A stretch of 32,881 nt of DNA, taken from assembly GCA_910585205.1 (NCBI GenBank), contig CAJUCC010000009.1, positions 1 through 32,881 on the forward strand. Direction: 5' to 3'. The stretch comes from an uncultured Lachnospiraceae bacterium. Its GTDB lineage: Bacteria; Bacillota; Clostridia; Lachnospirales; Lachnospiraceae. Within the stretch, counting starts at the first letter, position 1, and every line of letters begins with the position of its first letter. Below, piece by piece: positions 15,401 through 24,377 of this stretch. The notes beneath the pieces are model-generated. The model saw only the letters and a program-made list of their open reading frames with translations. It searched no databases and had not been told where the DNA came from. The translations under genes were made by a program, and so were the position numbers.

Positions 15401-17680
15401 ATGAATGATACAATACGGAATTTTGTGAAAAACCTGATACCCTGGCTGTTTTTCCTTCTGGCAGGTATCTTTTTTCTGCAGATGAACGACGAAAGCCGCA
15501 CTCCCATTACGATCAATGCCCACGATATGACACGGCATGCGGGATATGAAGACGGCACAGCCATCGGCCTGACACCGGACAGCCAGTATTCCGGCGCCAT
15601 GCTGACCAGCTCCAATTATCTGCTCGACGCGGGCAGATATACGCTCGGCGTCGCGTACCGCACCGACGGCGAAGACGATGAACTGGTCATCTATGACAAC
15701 GGAAAAAAACTCAAATCCGGGAAACTGGATCCCGATCTGACCTATCAGGAATTTTCTTTTAAGCTGAAACGCTCCTGCCCGAACTTTCAGTTTACGGTCA
15801 ATTATTCCGGTGAAAGCAACCTTCTGGTCCAGAGTGTTACCCTGATTCCGAAAGACCGGTTTTATACCGATACGTCCTTTCTGATTATACTGTTTGTCCT
15901 GACCACGGCCGCCGTCTGGTTCTGGCGCTTCTACCGGGCCAAAAACGGCAGCCATATCCGGGATGATTATGTCATTCTGACAGTGGTCGGCATCGGCATT
16001 TTTTCTTCGCTTCCTTACCTGAAAACGGGGCTTTCCTGGGCGGTCGATCTGTGTTATCACCTGATCCGCATCGAAGGTATTAAGGACGGGCTGCTCTCCG
16101 GACAGTTTCCGGTCGTAATCTATCCCGAAGCGCTCTCCGGAAACGGCTACCTGAACTGCATGTACCCGAATTTGTTTTTATATATTCCCGCCTTTCTGCG
16201 TATGAAAGGGGTTTCGATGGCGGACAGTTTTAAGTTTCTGGTCTTTATCTGCAACATTCTGACCGCATACCTGACATACCACTGCGTGAAAACAATCGGC
16301 GGCAACCGGCGGGCGGCGCTGCTCGCCTCCCTGCTCTACACCTGCTGCCCGTATCGCTTTACCAATATCTATGCCCGGGGCGCCGTCGGCGAATTCCTGG
16401 CAATGACGTTTTTCCCGCCCGTGCTGGCAGGGCTGTATCATATTCTGATCGGCAATCGCCGGAAATGGTGGTATCTCGTGCTCGGCATGACCGGCCTGCT
16501 GCAGACACATATCCTGAGTGTCACACTGGGCGGCGCGGTCTGTGCCGTACTGAGCCTTGTCTGCCTGCGGCAGCTTCTGCTGGAAAAACGAATCATCGAG
16601 ATGGGAAAAGCCGTACTCGCAAGTGTGCTGCTGAACATCGGTTTTCTCGTCCCCTTCCTGGATTTTTATCAAAACGGCGACCTCTGGATGGATGCCCTCG
16701 AACTGGGCACCTATCAGGAGTATACCATGAATCTCTCCGGGCTTTTGGGCCTGCAGACAACCGGCGGTTACTACACGCTGACATTCGGCCTTCCGCTGGC
16801 GATATGCGCCGGGATTGCACTGGCCTATGTCCTGATCGAAAGTCACGGCGAGCAGGAAGCCTATCTGCGGTATCTGTTCGTGCTCGGTGCGGCATGCACA
16901 TTTATGATGCTGAACTTTTTCCCCGGCTGGAAGATGATGTCCATCCCATTGCTCGATGTGGTCCTGAACAAGATACAGTTTGCATGGCGGCTGCTCGGGC
17001 CTGCCAGTCTGCTGTTCGCCGTCACCGGCAGCATCTGCTGTTTCCGCTCTAAGATGCTGAAACGCTACAGCCGCATGCTGCTGATTGCCCTTGCCGCCGT
17101 ATCCATGCTCTCCGCGGCACGATTCCGCGAAGAAGACTTCGCCTATTCGACCGAGCGGGACTATACGCTCGGCCATGAGAGCAAACTGATCGGCATTCCC
17201 AAAGGCGCCAATACCGTCGTCTACCCGTTCGAATGGCGGCCGCGGCATACGACGGACAAAGCGCTGGAGACCAAACCCATACTTTCGGATATTAACCAGA
17301 TCAGCCTCAAAAATGCAGAGCGAAAAGGGGTGACGACAACCCTCGAATACACCTGTCTCTCTCCTGAGCAGTATATCGAAGTGCCGGTTATCTATTATAA
17401 GGGATATGAGGCAAAAGACGAGGACGGCAATGCCGTTGCGCTGGAAGAAGGCGATAACAACCGAATCCGCGTTATGCTGACAGGAGACGGAAAACCGCAT
17501 ACGATAACACTGGATTACCGCAGCCCGGTTTCCTATACCATTTCCGCATGGGTGTCCATCCTGACCTGCGCGGGACTGCTTACGTTCGGTATTTTATCCC
17601 GTTTTATCACCATAAAACCTGTTATCAGAAAGGAAAACAAAGATGTTAGACAAAACCGCAGTGCTGATTCCCTGCTATAA
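15401..17680 (+). CDS. YfhO/PTPS-related GT-C-like membrane protein
   Basis: From the ATG at 15401, with GAGGAAG about 6 bases upstream, the protein has 759 residues. After an N-terminal helix (12-27) there is an outer strand-rich domain (about 30-150), then some 12 helices, then an outer C-terminal domain (about 590-720) and a final helix. The segment DLCYHLIRIEGIKDGLLSGQ (216-235) followed by MYPNLFLYIPA (254-264) matches the pattern I know from the PTPS-related and YfhO-like membrane families. Bacillus YfhO glycosylates lipoteichoic acid outside the cell using a lipid-phosphate sugar. D216 and H220 would be the catalytic candidates. The C-terminal 38 bases overlap the following GT2, which fits a donor-maker and transferase pair. 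Confidence 0.78.
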   Translation: MNDTIRNFVKNLIPWLFFLLAGIFFLQMNDESRTPITINAHDMTRHAGYEDGTAIGLTPDSQYSGAMLTSSNYLLDAGRYTLGVAYRTDGEDDELVIYDNGKKLKSGKLDPDLTYQEFSFKLKRSCPNFQFTVNYSGESNLLVQSVTLIPKDRFYTDTSFLIILFVLTTAAVWFWRFYRAKNGSHIRDDYVILTVVGIGIFSSLPYLKTGLSWAVDLCYHLIRIEGIKDGLLSGQFPVVIYPEALSGNGYLNCMYPNLFLYIPAFLRMKGVSMADSFKFLVFICNILTAYLTYHCVKTIGGNRRAALLASLLYTCCPYRFTNIYARGAVGEFLAMTFFPPVLAGLYHILIGNRRKWWYLVLGMTGLLQTHILSVTLGGAVCAVLSLVCLRQLLLEKRIIEMGKAVLASVLLNIGFLVPFLDFYQNGDLWMDALELGTYQEYTMNLSGLLGLQTTGGYYTLTFGLPLAICAGIALAYVLIESHGEQEAYLRYLFVLGAACTFMMLNFFPGWKMMSIPLLDVVLNKIQFAWRLLGPASLLFAVTGSICCFRSKMLKRYSRMLLIALAAVSMLSAARFREEDFAYSTERDYTLGHESKLIGIPKGANTVVYPFEWRPRHTTDKALETKPILSDINQISLKNAERKGVTTTLEYTCLSPEQYIEVPVIYYKGYEAKDEDGNAVALEEGDNNRIRVMLTGDGKPHTITLDYRSPVSYTISAWVSILTCAGLLTFGILSRFITIKPVIRKENKDVRQNRSADSLL

Positions 17681-18611
17681 CGAAGCGCCCACCATAGAAA
17701 AGGTGATACGGGACGCCAAAGCCGCTCTGCCGGATGCCGTTATCTATGTATATGATAACAATTCCACCGACGATACGGCTGCGATCGCCGCCAAAGCGGG
17801 CGCAGTTGTGAGAAAGGAATACCTGCAGGGAAAGGGAAATGTCATCCGCCGCATGTTTCGTGAGATTGATGCCGAATGTTATATTCTGATTGACGGTGAC
17901 GACACCTACCCGCTCGAATCCGCCGCCCGGATGGCAGATATGGTACTGCACCGCCACGCGGATATGGTGGTCGGCGACCGGCTTTCCTCCACCTACTTTT
18001 CCGAAAACAAGCGGCCTTTCCACAACTTCGGCAACAGCCTTGTCCGGGGAAGCATCAATCGTCTGTTTCATACCGACATCAAAGATATTATGACAGGTTA
18101 TCGTGCTTTCAGTTACGCTTTCGTCAAAACCTTTCCGGTTCTCTCACAGGGGTTTGAGATCGAGACGGAAATGACCATCCACGCCGTCTATAACCATATG
18201 CAGATCGAAAACGTCATCGTGGATTACCGGGACAGGCCGCAGGGAAGCGTTTCCAAGCTCAACACGTACTCCGACGGCTGCCGGGTGCTGAAAATGATTC
18301 TGCGCCTGTTTAAAACATACAAACCGCTGGCGTTCTTTTCCCTGATCGCCGCCTGCCTGATGCTGCTTGCCATCGGTTTCTTTATCCCGGTCTTTATCCG
18401 GTTTCTGGAAACGCATCTGGTACTCCAGATTCCCACTCTGGTCGTATGCGGCTTCGTAACGCTGGCTGCCATCCAGTCGTTTTTTGCCGGACTGATTTTA
18501 AGCAATATGAGTGAAAACAACCGGCGTGAATTTGAATATCAACTGCAGCGGACTGCGGATATGTATAAAGCGCTGCGGCGGGAAGCGGAAAACGGGCAGA
18601 ACGCGGAATAA
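17643..18611 (+). CDS. GT2 glycosyltransferase with two C-terminal helices (CsbB/DPM1-like)
   Basis: This 322-residue protein starts within the end of the previous gene; AGAAAGGAAAA just before the ATG at 17643 supports this start. The GT-A domain has LIPCYNEAPTI (8-18), DNNSTDDT (38-45), the DGDD metal motif (84-87) and GYRAFS (152-157). Two helices at about 217-242 and 253-280 and a charged tail complete the CsbB/GtrB layout. Such enzymes make undecaprenyl-phosphate sugars for a GT-C partner, here most likely the YfhO-like protein. It is a distant paralogue of the GT2 at 2514. No GtcA/GtrA-type flippase is encoded nearby. The gene ends three bases from the convergent flippase gene. Confidence 0.88.
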   Translation: MLDKTAVLIPCYNEAPTIEKVIRDAKAALPDAVIYVYDNNSTDDTAAIAAKAGAVVRKEYLQGKGNVIRRMFREIDAECYILIDGDDTYPLESAARMADMVLHRHADMVVGDRLSSTYFSENKRPFHNFGNSLVRGSINRLFHTDIKDIMTGYRAFSYAFVKTFPVLSQGFEIETEMTIHAVYNHMQIENVIVDYRDRPQGSVSKLNTYSDGCRVLKMILRLFKTYKPLAFFSLIAACLMLLAIGFFIPVFIRFLETHLVLQIPTLVVCGFVTLAAIQSFFAGLILSNMSENNRREFEYQLQRTADMYKALRREAENGQNAE

Positions 18612-18634
18612 AACTTATTGACCGTTTTTATTCC
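18605..18634. terminator. Weak inverted repeat at the convergence of two genes
   Basis: The stretch GGAATAAAAC (18605-18614) pairs with GTTTTTATTCC (18624-18634) across a nine-base loop, with one extra A/T in one arm. It covers both stop codons of the converging genes. The stem is A/T-rich and no T-run follows it, so termination in either direction would be weak. It may simply be chance. Confidence 0.3.
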
Positions 18635-19871
18635 ACGTTCTGATACAATATCCGAATCGCCATCCGAATATTACCAGTGTAATCACACTCGATACAAAGA
18701 GCGCGGCATTGACCCCGTCAACGCCCCATATCAGGATACAGGGCCGGGAAACGGCCGCGGCCGCCGCCACGCCGGCGGCTGCTCCCATCAAAAGCCCTCT
18801 CCGGTCCCGCAAAATCGTGAGCACCGTCCCCACAAACCAGATCAGCGCAATCAGGCCGCAGCAGGCTATGGTCGGCAGCAGCAGATATGCGTAATCCCGG
18901 ATCGATTCCGTAAACAGCAGTACCAGCGCCCATTCACCGAGAAGCGCGCTGCCGCCGAGAGACAGCAGAACAAGCAAAATCACCGCGCCCGTCAGTTTCC
19001 AAAATAGCGCCAGAAACCGTTCTTTCTCATTTCGTGCCAGATAACCGGCAAATAACCCCGTAAACGTCGTAAAAATATAAGAAGCCAAAAGCTGAATCAC
19101 AGAGGCGGGAATCGCCACCGAACTGTAAAATCCCAGCACCTCACTTCCGGCAATTCTTTCCAGAAAATAGCGCGGAATGGGAACCACCGCATTGAGACAT
19201 ATCGCATAGACAAACAGCGGCGCACATTCCCTCGTAAGCGATACCAGCGGTTCCCTGTCCAGGCGGATGCAAAAAGGGCTGCACCGGTATGCACCCGGTA
19301 TGTCAAATGCCGCAATGACACCATAGGCGCACACAAGCATTACGGCCGTTGTCACGATCAGGCTGCCCGTGACATACAGCACGGCAACAAAAGCAGTCAG
19401 CGTCAAAACGCTGCGCATCAGAAACGACTTGCCCGCCACATCCAGCCGCCACGCCTTCTGGTCAATTCCGTGAAAGACATCCACTATCGGCTCATGCAGA
19501 CGATACACCATAAAAAGCAACAGAAATACCGTCACATACGGCGGATAGCCGTTCCACAGCACAAACACGCCATACAGCACGAAGGCGGCCGCCGTGGCGA
19601 CGGCTCTGTGGGTTACATAATTGTCCGCACTGTATTTTGCGGCCGCATCGGACACCTGAAAATTCCGGATACAAAAATAAGAAATATTGGTAAAAATATT
19701 GGTCAGCGAAAGTCCCAGAGACAAATGCCCCGCCGCCGTATATCCCGCCAGATGCACGACCAGCACCGTCATCATCCACTGCGCACCGATAAAAGCTATG
19801 GAGCCTGTCACATTCCAGAGCATATTGCTGCGGATTGTCTTTGCCGAAACGGCTGTTTCCCTGTGTTCCAT
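18615..19871 (-). CDS. Second polysaccharide flippase (Wzx-like)
   Basis: This 418-residue protein has about 12 helices. It begins IRSNMLWNVTGSIAFIGAQW (13-32), which is the usual N-terminal pattern of MOP-superfamily polysaccharide transporters. It has charged or polar residues inside helices and no soluble domain. It would move a lipid-linked glycan to the outer face of the membrane. AGAGGAA eight bases before the ATG supports the start, four bases after the CotH stop. It is the last gene of operon B. Since another flippase lies at 1-1242, the locus may export two different intermediates, or one may be paired with each module. It is not closely similar to the first by eye. Confidence 0.82.
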   Translation of the reverse strand: MEHRETAVSAKTIRSNMLWNVTGSIAFIGAQWMMTVLVVHLAGYTAAGHLSLGLSLTNIFTNISYFCIRNFQVSDAAAKYSADNYVTHRAVATAAAFVLYGVFVLWNGYPPYVTVFLLLFMVYRLHEPIVDVFHGIDQKAWRLDVAGKSFLMRSVLTLTAFVAVLYVTGSLIVTTAVMLVCAYGVIAAFDIPGAYRCSPFCIRLDREPLVSLTRECAPLFVYAICLNAVVPIPRYFLERIAGSEVLGFYSSVAIPASVIQLLASYIFTTFTGLFAGYLARNEKERFLALFWKLTGAVILLVLLSLGGSALLGEWALVLLFTESIRDYAYLLLPTIACCGLIALIWFVGTVLTILRDRRGLLMGAAAGVAAAAAVSRPCILIWGVDGVNAALFVSSVITLVIFGWRFGYCIRTWNKNGQ

Positions 19872-19875
19872 CCTG

Positions 19876-21654
19876 TCATTCCTCTACATAAACCGCCTGC
19901 AGCGTAAACGGAACACCGTCATACACCTGCGAAAAGTCATACACTTCCCCCGTGTCCTTCCGTATCCAGTGATCGAACCGCCATCCCTCCCGCTTCGGGT
20001 CACGGGGTTCCCGAAGCTTTCTGCCTTCCACGGCATCGATCTGCGTCACATACATCGTCCCCGGCCCCGGATCGCAGAGAATCCGGTCATACCGGCGGCC
20101 CTCCAGCCAAATATCACTGCAAAACAGCATTCTGTCTTCCAGAAAATCCCGGATGATGTCGATCTCCGCCTCATAGGATGCGGCAAACTCCAGCGGTTCT
20201 CCATGCTTAAAGTCTTCAAATGTATCCCACCGGATATAATCCATGGCGGCCGAAGCCCATATTTCCTCACGATAGCGGTCGATACCGCCGTCCAGCATGG
20301 CCTGTATGGCCGGAACCGCCGCCTGTTCATACTCCCGTTCCACACACGCCCGAAACGCAGGAATCTGATACAGATCATACCACCAGGAAGCATTTTTCTG
20401 TTTTGTCGCCGCGAAAATCCCCCGCGGCTCCTGAAAGTTCACCGGCCGGTTATGCTCGATAACGGGATTTCCGAGCGATTTGTCATAATCCCACACCGGT
20501 CCCGCATACAATGTCCCGTCACACTCATAAAAATACTGGCTCGTATACATGGCGTCCAGATTTTTGCTGATCTCTTCCACCAGATACTTGCGGGCAAAAC
20601 TCGTAATGTCGATACCGGCGTCCGCAATGCTTCCCGCCCGTATGGCGCGCTCTGCGTCCCGAAAAGCACCGGCAATATAAACCTCCTGTTCCTCATCCGG
20701 TTCCCCGGGACGGTCAATCAGCACATTCTGGCCGGTTTCCGTGACAAACCGGTATGGCGCTTCCTCCAGCCGTTCCTCGTCATTGTATTCCAGCGATACC
20801 AGAAAATCCGTCTCTGCCTTTCCCCGTTCCATGTGAATGGCAACCCGGCCGCCGCCGGATTCCAGCGTATCCACTTTCTCCGACAACTGGTAAGTCCCTC
20901 TGTAGGCATTATTGATATACAGGTCGACAAAGATACTGACCGGGGAATAGGCAAGTCCCATATCCCCCGCCATATCATATACAATCCGGTCGCGGAGCAT
21001 CGACTGGTCCTGCCGGTTTGCCAGCAGGATATATTTATTCAGCAGCCCGGTTTCCAGCAGGTCAGCGCGCTCTGTCAACGTGATCTGATACGGTTTTTTG
21101 TCTTCCAGAAACGTCGAATTCCCCCGCGCCTTCATCTTTGCAACCTGACCGTCTCCGCGCAGCGATCCGTCTGCATTGACCATCCGGTACAGCCCGGCCT
21201 CATTATTGCCCTTTACCGCTTCGATATAGCCCAGACTTCCGGACGCGGTTGTCAGAAACAGCGCCGGCACATTGGCGGAACGCATCACCACCACCGTATA
21301 TTCCGCGCCGCCCGCCTGCAGACGGTGCTCGCCGTCCGTCAGCGGATGTTCGCCGCTTCCGATCGTATCCCGCCACCGCAGCGTCTGTCCGTCCCAGCTC
21401 TTCTCCCGCCAGCCGGCGTCTTCAATCCGCGCAGTCGTCGTTTCGTCGCAAAATGCCGGCAGAAACAGATATTCTTTGTTGTCATAATAATTGTGCCACA
21501 GGCTGATCTGCGCCGCTGCGCCCTGCGCCTCTACCGAAAACACAATCTCCTCCGGCGATACTGCCTTTCTGCCGCGCAGCAGCCCGGTCCCCAAACCAAT
21601 CAACAGCAACGCCAGCGCCGATGCGATGAGCACTCCCTGTTTTTTCTTTTTCAT
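19876..21654 (-). CDS. Second membrane-anchored CotH-family protein with InlB-like repeat
   Basis: This 592-residue protein has a short basic start and an anchor helix (8-26) placing the rest outside. CotH marks are RGNSTFLEDKKP (177-188), YILLANRQDQSMLRDR (208-223), YINNAYRGTYQLSEKVD (246-262) and WDYDKSLGN (388-396). The last 60 residues (VTQIDAVEGRKL...FDHW...VYDFSQVYDG...LQAVY) form an InlB-like repeat. It is clearly related to the CotH protein of operon A: both share SQYFY, LYAGPVWDYD and RKYLVEEI. The ATG overlaps the GT4 stop by four bases (ATGA), so translation is probably coupled. A kinase role is possible by family, but no ATP source outside the cell is evident. Its real substrate is unknown. 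Confidence 0.87.
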   Translation of the reverse strand: MKKKKQGVLIASALALLLIGLGTGLLRGRKAVSPEEIVFSVEAQGAAAQISLWHNYYDNKEYLFLPAFCDETTTARIEDAGWREKSWDGQTLRWRDTIGSGEHPLTDGEHRLQAGGAEYTVVVMRSANVPALFLTTASGSLGYIEAVKGNNEAGLYRMVNADGSLRGDGQVAKMKARGNSTFLEDKKPYQITLTERADLLETGLLNKYILLANRQDQSMLRDRIVYDMAGDMGLAYSPVSIFVDLYINNAYRGTYQLSEKVDTLESGGGRVAIHMERGKAETDFLVSLEYNDEERLEEAPYRFVTETGQNVLIDRPGEPDEEQEVYIAGAFRDAERAIRAGSIADAGIDITSFARKYLVEEISKNLDAMYTSQYFYECDGTLYAGPVWDYDKSLGNPVIEHNRPVNFQEPRGIFAATKQKNASWWYDLYQIPAFRACVEREYEQAAVPAIQAMLDGGIDRYREEIWASAAMDYIRWDTFEDFKHGEPLEFAASYEAEIDIIRDFLEDRMLFCSDIWLEGRRYDRILCDPGPGTMYVTQIDAVEGRKLREPRDPKREGWRFDHWIRKDTGEVYDFSQVYDGVPFTLQAVYVEE

Positions 21655-22871
21655 GTCCCGCCGCTCCTGCTTTTTCCGCTGTTTTTTCTGTCGTCTTTCC
21701 CGTCTGCCTGCCGCAGCGCGTCCTCGTAAAAGCGGGCAAGGCGCGCAGCATTTTCCGCCGCATCATAGCCGCCGCGGGCTACCAGAGCTGCATATGCCGC
21801 CCGCTCTGTCCCGGCCGTCTTCCCCGTTTCCGCAGCGCAGGCGCCGTCCCCGTCCGACAGCATCTGCAGCGCGGTTTCCGCCCACCGCGCCGGCGGCTCG
21901 GATAACGGCAGTGTCCGTACCAGATCCGTCAATGCCGCCTCCGGCGTCACGGTATCCGACATCAAGACCGGCAGCCCGGCTGCCTGCGCCTCCACAAGCG
22001 TCACCGGAAGCCCCTCAAACAGTGACGGAAACAAAACCATATCCGCCGCCTGCATCAATCCCGGAATATCCGTGCGCACCCCCAGAAAGCATACCCGCCC
22101 GGCCAGTCCGCTCTCCTGCGCCTGCCGTTTCAGCGCCGCATCGAGCGGCCCGCAGCCGCAGAGCCAGAGCCGCGCAGCCGGCCGGCGCACTGCCAGCTCC
22201 TGCATAATCCGTAGCAGAAAGGTATGATTTTTCTGCGGCTCCAGCCGGCCGATATGCAGAAATACCGGACAGTCCTGCGCCGTGTCCCCCAGAAGCTCCC
22301 GGCGCTTTGCCTGCCGCATCGCCGGGTCAAACCGAAAATCAACGGCCGTAATGCCATTGTATAACAGACGGAACCGCGCCGAATCGCAGGCCCGCCGTCC
22401 ATACAACCAGATACCGGCTCCTTTCGAACAGGCAAAGAGATAATCCGCCTGCCAGCGCAGCGGATATTGCAGGACATTTTTCACAAGGGCAGTGACACCG
22501 TGTCCCGAAGACGTGTTATGACTGTGGACAATCGTCACCAGCCCCGCCCGCTTCGCTTCCGCCAGATACAGAGAAGCCGTGCTGCGCATATGACCATGAA
22601 TCATACGGTATTCCGGGTGTGCGCAAAAAAAGTTACGCCAGTCCCGGCGGTAATGTCCGGCCGTGGAAACACCGAAAGGCGCCATGGAATAAATCCTGCC
22701 GCCCAGTTCCTGCACTTCCCGCGTATAATCACAGACATCCTCCGTATGAATGACAAAATCAAACTGAATGCGCCGCCGGTCCATATGACGGTACAGATTC
22801 ATCACCATCGTTTCCGCCCCGCCCCGGTCCAGCCGCCCCAGTACATGTAAAACCCGTATGCCACTTTCCAT
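21651..22871 (-). CDS. Glycosyltransferase family 4 (EpsF/CapM-like)
   Basis: This is a 406-residue GT-B glycosyltransferase. The N-terminal half opens with RVLHVLGRLDRGGAETMVMN (6-25), the typical GGAE acceptor-side loop, and has VHSHNTSSGHG (115-125). The donor half has FLHIGRLEPQKNH (204-216), GCGPLD (239-244) and E286/E294 of the E-x7-E motif in EGLPVTLVEAQAAG. It would add a sugar to a lipid-linked intermediate in the cytoplasm. AGAGGA eight bases before the ATG supports the start, and the stop overlaps the CotH start. The C-terminal 40 residues are charged and variable. It is the only cytoplasmic glycosyltransferase of operon B. Confidence 0.9.
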   Translation of the reverse strand: MESGIRVLHVLGRLDRGGAETMVMNLYRHMDRRRIQFDFVIHTEDVCDYTREVQELGGRIYSMAPFGVSTAGHYRRDWRNFFCAHPEYRMIHGHMRSTASLYLAEAKRAGLVTIVHSHNTSSGHGVTALVKNVLQYPLRWQADYLFACSKGAGIWLYGRRACDSARFRLLYNGITAVDFRFDPAMRQAKRRELLGDTAQDCPVFLHIGRLEPQKNHTFLLRIMQELAVRRPAARLWLCGCGPLDAALKRQAQESGLAGRVCFLGVRTDIPGLMQAADMVLFPSLFEGLPVTLVEAQAAGLPVLMSDTVTPEAALTDLVRTLPLSEPPARWAETALQMLSDGDGACAAETGKTAGTERAAYAALVARGGYDAAENAARLARFYEDALRQADGKDDRKNSGKSRSGGT

Positions 22872-22874
22872 ATG

Positions 22875-24320
22875 CTAATCCTCTGCCGGCCTGACTGCCG
22901 TATCCACCGCATCCGCGGCAAATCCCACATGATCCACAAGCTGTTCCCACTCGTCGTCATACACCCAGATCGTAATGCCGTCTTCGGCCAATACACCGTT
23001 TTCACCGTTCCACCAAAAGCCGTCTGCAGACACTTCCAGCTCTCCGCGCCCCAACAGTCCCCTGCCCGTTTTTTTGCGCACCGTCTTATCGCTACCGTCG
23101 ATAACGCCCTCGTCGCAGAGCCCGTTGATCTCCACAATGCTGAAATTCCCCGTCATTTCCTCCACCGGAACCCGCAGCACCGTGCTCAGATATTCCTTGT
23201 AAAACTGCAGCCGCCGGGTATCGCCATGAAAAGAAAATACAACCGTATGCCCCGTATACGGGATCAGATTCAGATACGCGTCCAGTCCCTGCGCCCCGCG
23301 CAGCGCTTCCTGCGCCCGGTCCCGCGCCCGCGCCTGCAGGGAAATGTCCCATGAATTTTCCCCTTCCTGCGCACGCCGGTCCGGCAGATCATACTGCTCC
23401 TTTAAATATTGCCCCATATACACGGACGCCTTCTGCGAACCAAACCGGTTAAAATGAGAAAAATCCCGGAAATCCCCGACCGGATCCACGTTCAATTCTT
23501 CCAGCAGATCAAAATAGTTCAGAAAGGGCAGATCGTACTGATCCGCCAGTTCCTGCACATTTTCCGTGTCATGAACCGTCCAGCCGATATTCGGGCCTTT
23601 GAAAAGAAAGAGGGAAATGCCGTTTTCCCGGCACAGCGTCACAATCTTTTCCAGTGTTTCCCGGTTTTCCTCCGGTATCGGTCCCTCCGGTTCATCGGTG
23701 TAATAGCGCGAAAAATCCAGCGGTTCTTCGGTAATCTTTGCCGGTGTATACGCACCCTTGGTATAATTTACCCGGTTATCCGCGAAGTCCTCCTCCGACA
23801 GTTCCTTCCAGCGGTCTTTATACTGCAGGATGGGGAGCATCTGCATGGCATAAATATCCCGTTCGGTATGAAGCATCCGATACAGTTCCGTCATTTTGTC
23901 AAACGAAAACCGCAGATCCGCCATGGCATAACTCCACACTTCCAGATCGGACGGATCGGTTTTCTTTTTTATTGATACCACTTCCAGACCGATTACCTTT
24001 GGTTTCTGATAGCGGAGCACTTCTTTCAGATATAAATATTCCGATTCAAAGGCCTGCGCCGAACAGCCGAAATCATATGCGGCGATTCCGTAGTTTTCAT
24101 ACAATACAAGCGGATCCACCGTGCAGAACATTGTACTGCTGCCGAGAAAGACCACATCCATATCGTTTTTCTTTTCCGCGTAAAAACCCTTCACCACATC
24201 GCTGCCGCGGTGCTCCGTGTCTTTTTTGAGCACATCCTGCACGGTCAGAAACAGTGCGCATAATATTCCCAGAAACAGCAGCAGCCGTATGCTTTTCTGC
24301 ACGAGACTTTGTTTGTTCAT
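22875..24320 (-). CDS. SGNH/DltD-like extracytoplasmic partner of the second MBOAT, with extra C-terminal domain
   Basis: From the ATG at 24320 this is a 481-residue protein; an ATG at 24332 would add four residues, and GGAAG favours the inner start. One helix (about 11-28) anchors an outward domain. FLGSSTMFC (58-66) gives the SGNH serine (S61/S62) and DFSHFNRFG (286-294) gives D286-xx-H289. After about residue 325 comes an extra region of about 150 residues not found in the operon A relative. Its end, from GITIWVYDDEWEQL to VGFAAD, has a strand pattern reminiscent of ILEI-type domains, but this is only by eye. The neighbouring MBOAT gene is the expected partner in transferring an acyl group to an exported polymer, as DltD does with DltB. 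Confidence 0.8.
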   Translation of the reverse strand: MNKQSLVQKSIRLLLFLGILCALFLTVQDVLKKDTEHRGSDVVKGFYAEKKNDMDVVFLGSSTMFCTVDPLVLYENYGIAAYDFGCSAQAFESEYLYLKEVLRYQKPKVIGLEVVSIKKKTDPSDLEVWSYAMADLRFSFDKMTELYRMLHTERDIYAMQMLPILQYKDRWKELSEEDFADNRVNYTKGAYTPAKITEEPLDFSRYYTDEPEGPIPEENRETLEKIVTLCRENGISLFLFKGPNIGWTVHDTENVQELADQYDLPFLNYFDLLEELNVDPVGDFRDFSHFNRFGSQKASVYMGQYLKEQYDLPDRRAQEGENSWDISLQARARDRAQEALRGAQGLDAYLNLIPYTGHTVVFSFHGDTRRLQFYKEYLSTVLRVPVEEMTGNFSIVEINGLCDEGVIDGSDKTVRKKTGRGLLGRGELEVSADGFWWNGENGVLAEDGITIWVYDDEWEQLVDHVGFAADAVDTAVRPAED

Positions 24321-24377
24321 CTTTGCTTCCATTCTTCTATTCTTTTACGGGATATGTTTGCCGATTCCCGCCGCCGG

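Noticed and set aside
19687..21729. 680-codon plus-strand frame opposite the second CotH gene and flippase
   Set aside because: It is an antisense shadow: composition is rich in R, H, P and I without domains, while the minus strand encodes recognised families across the same bases.
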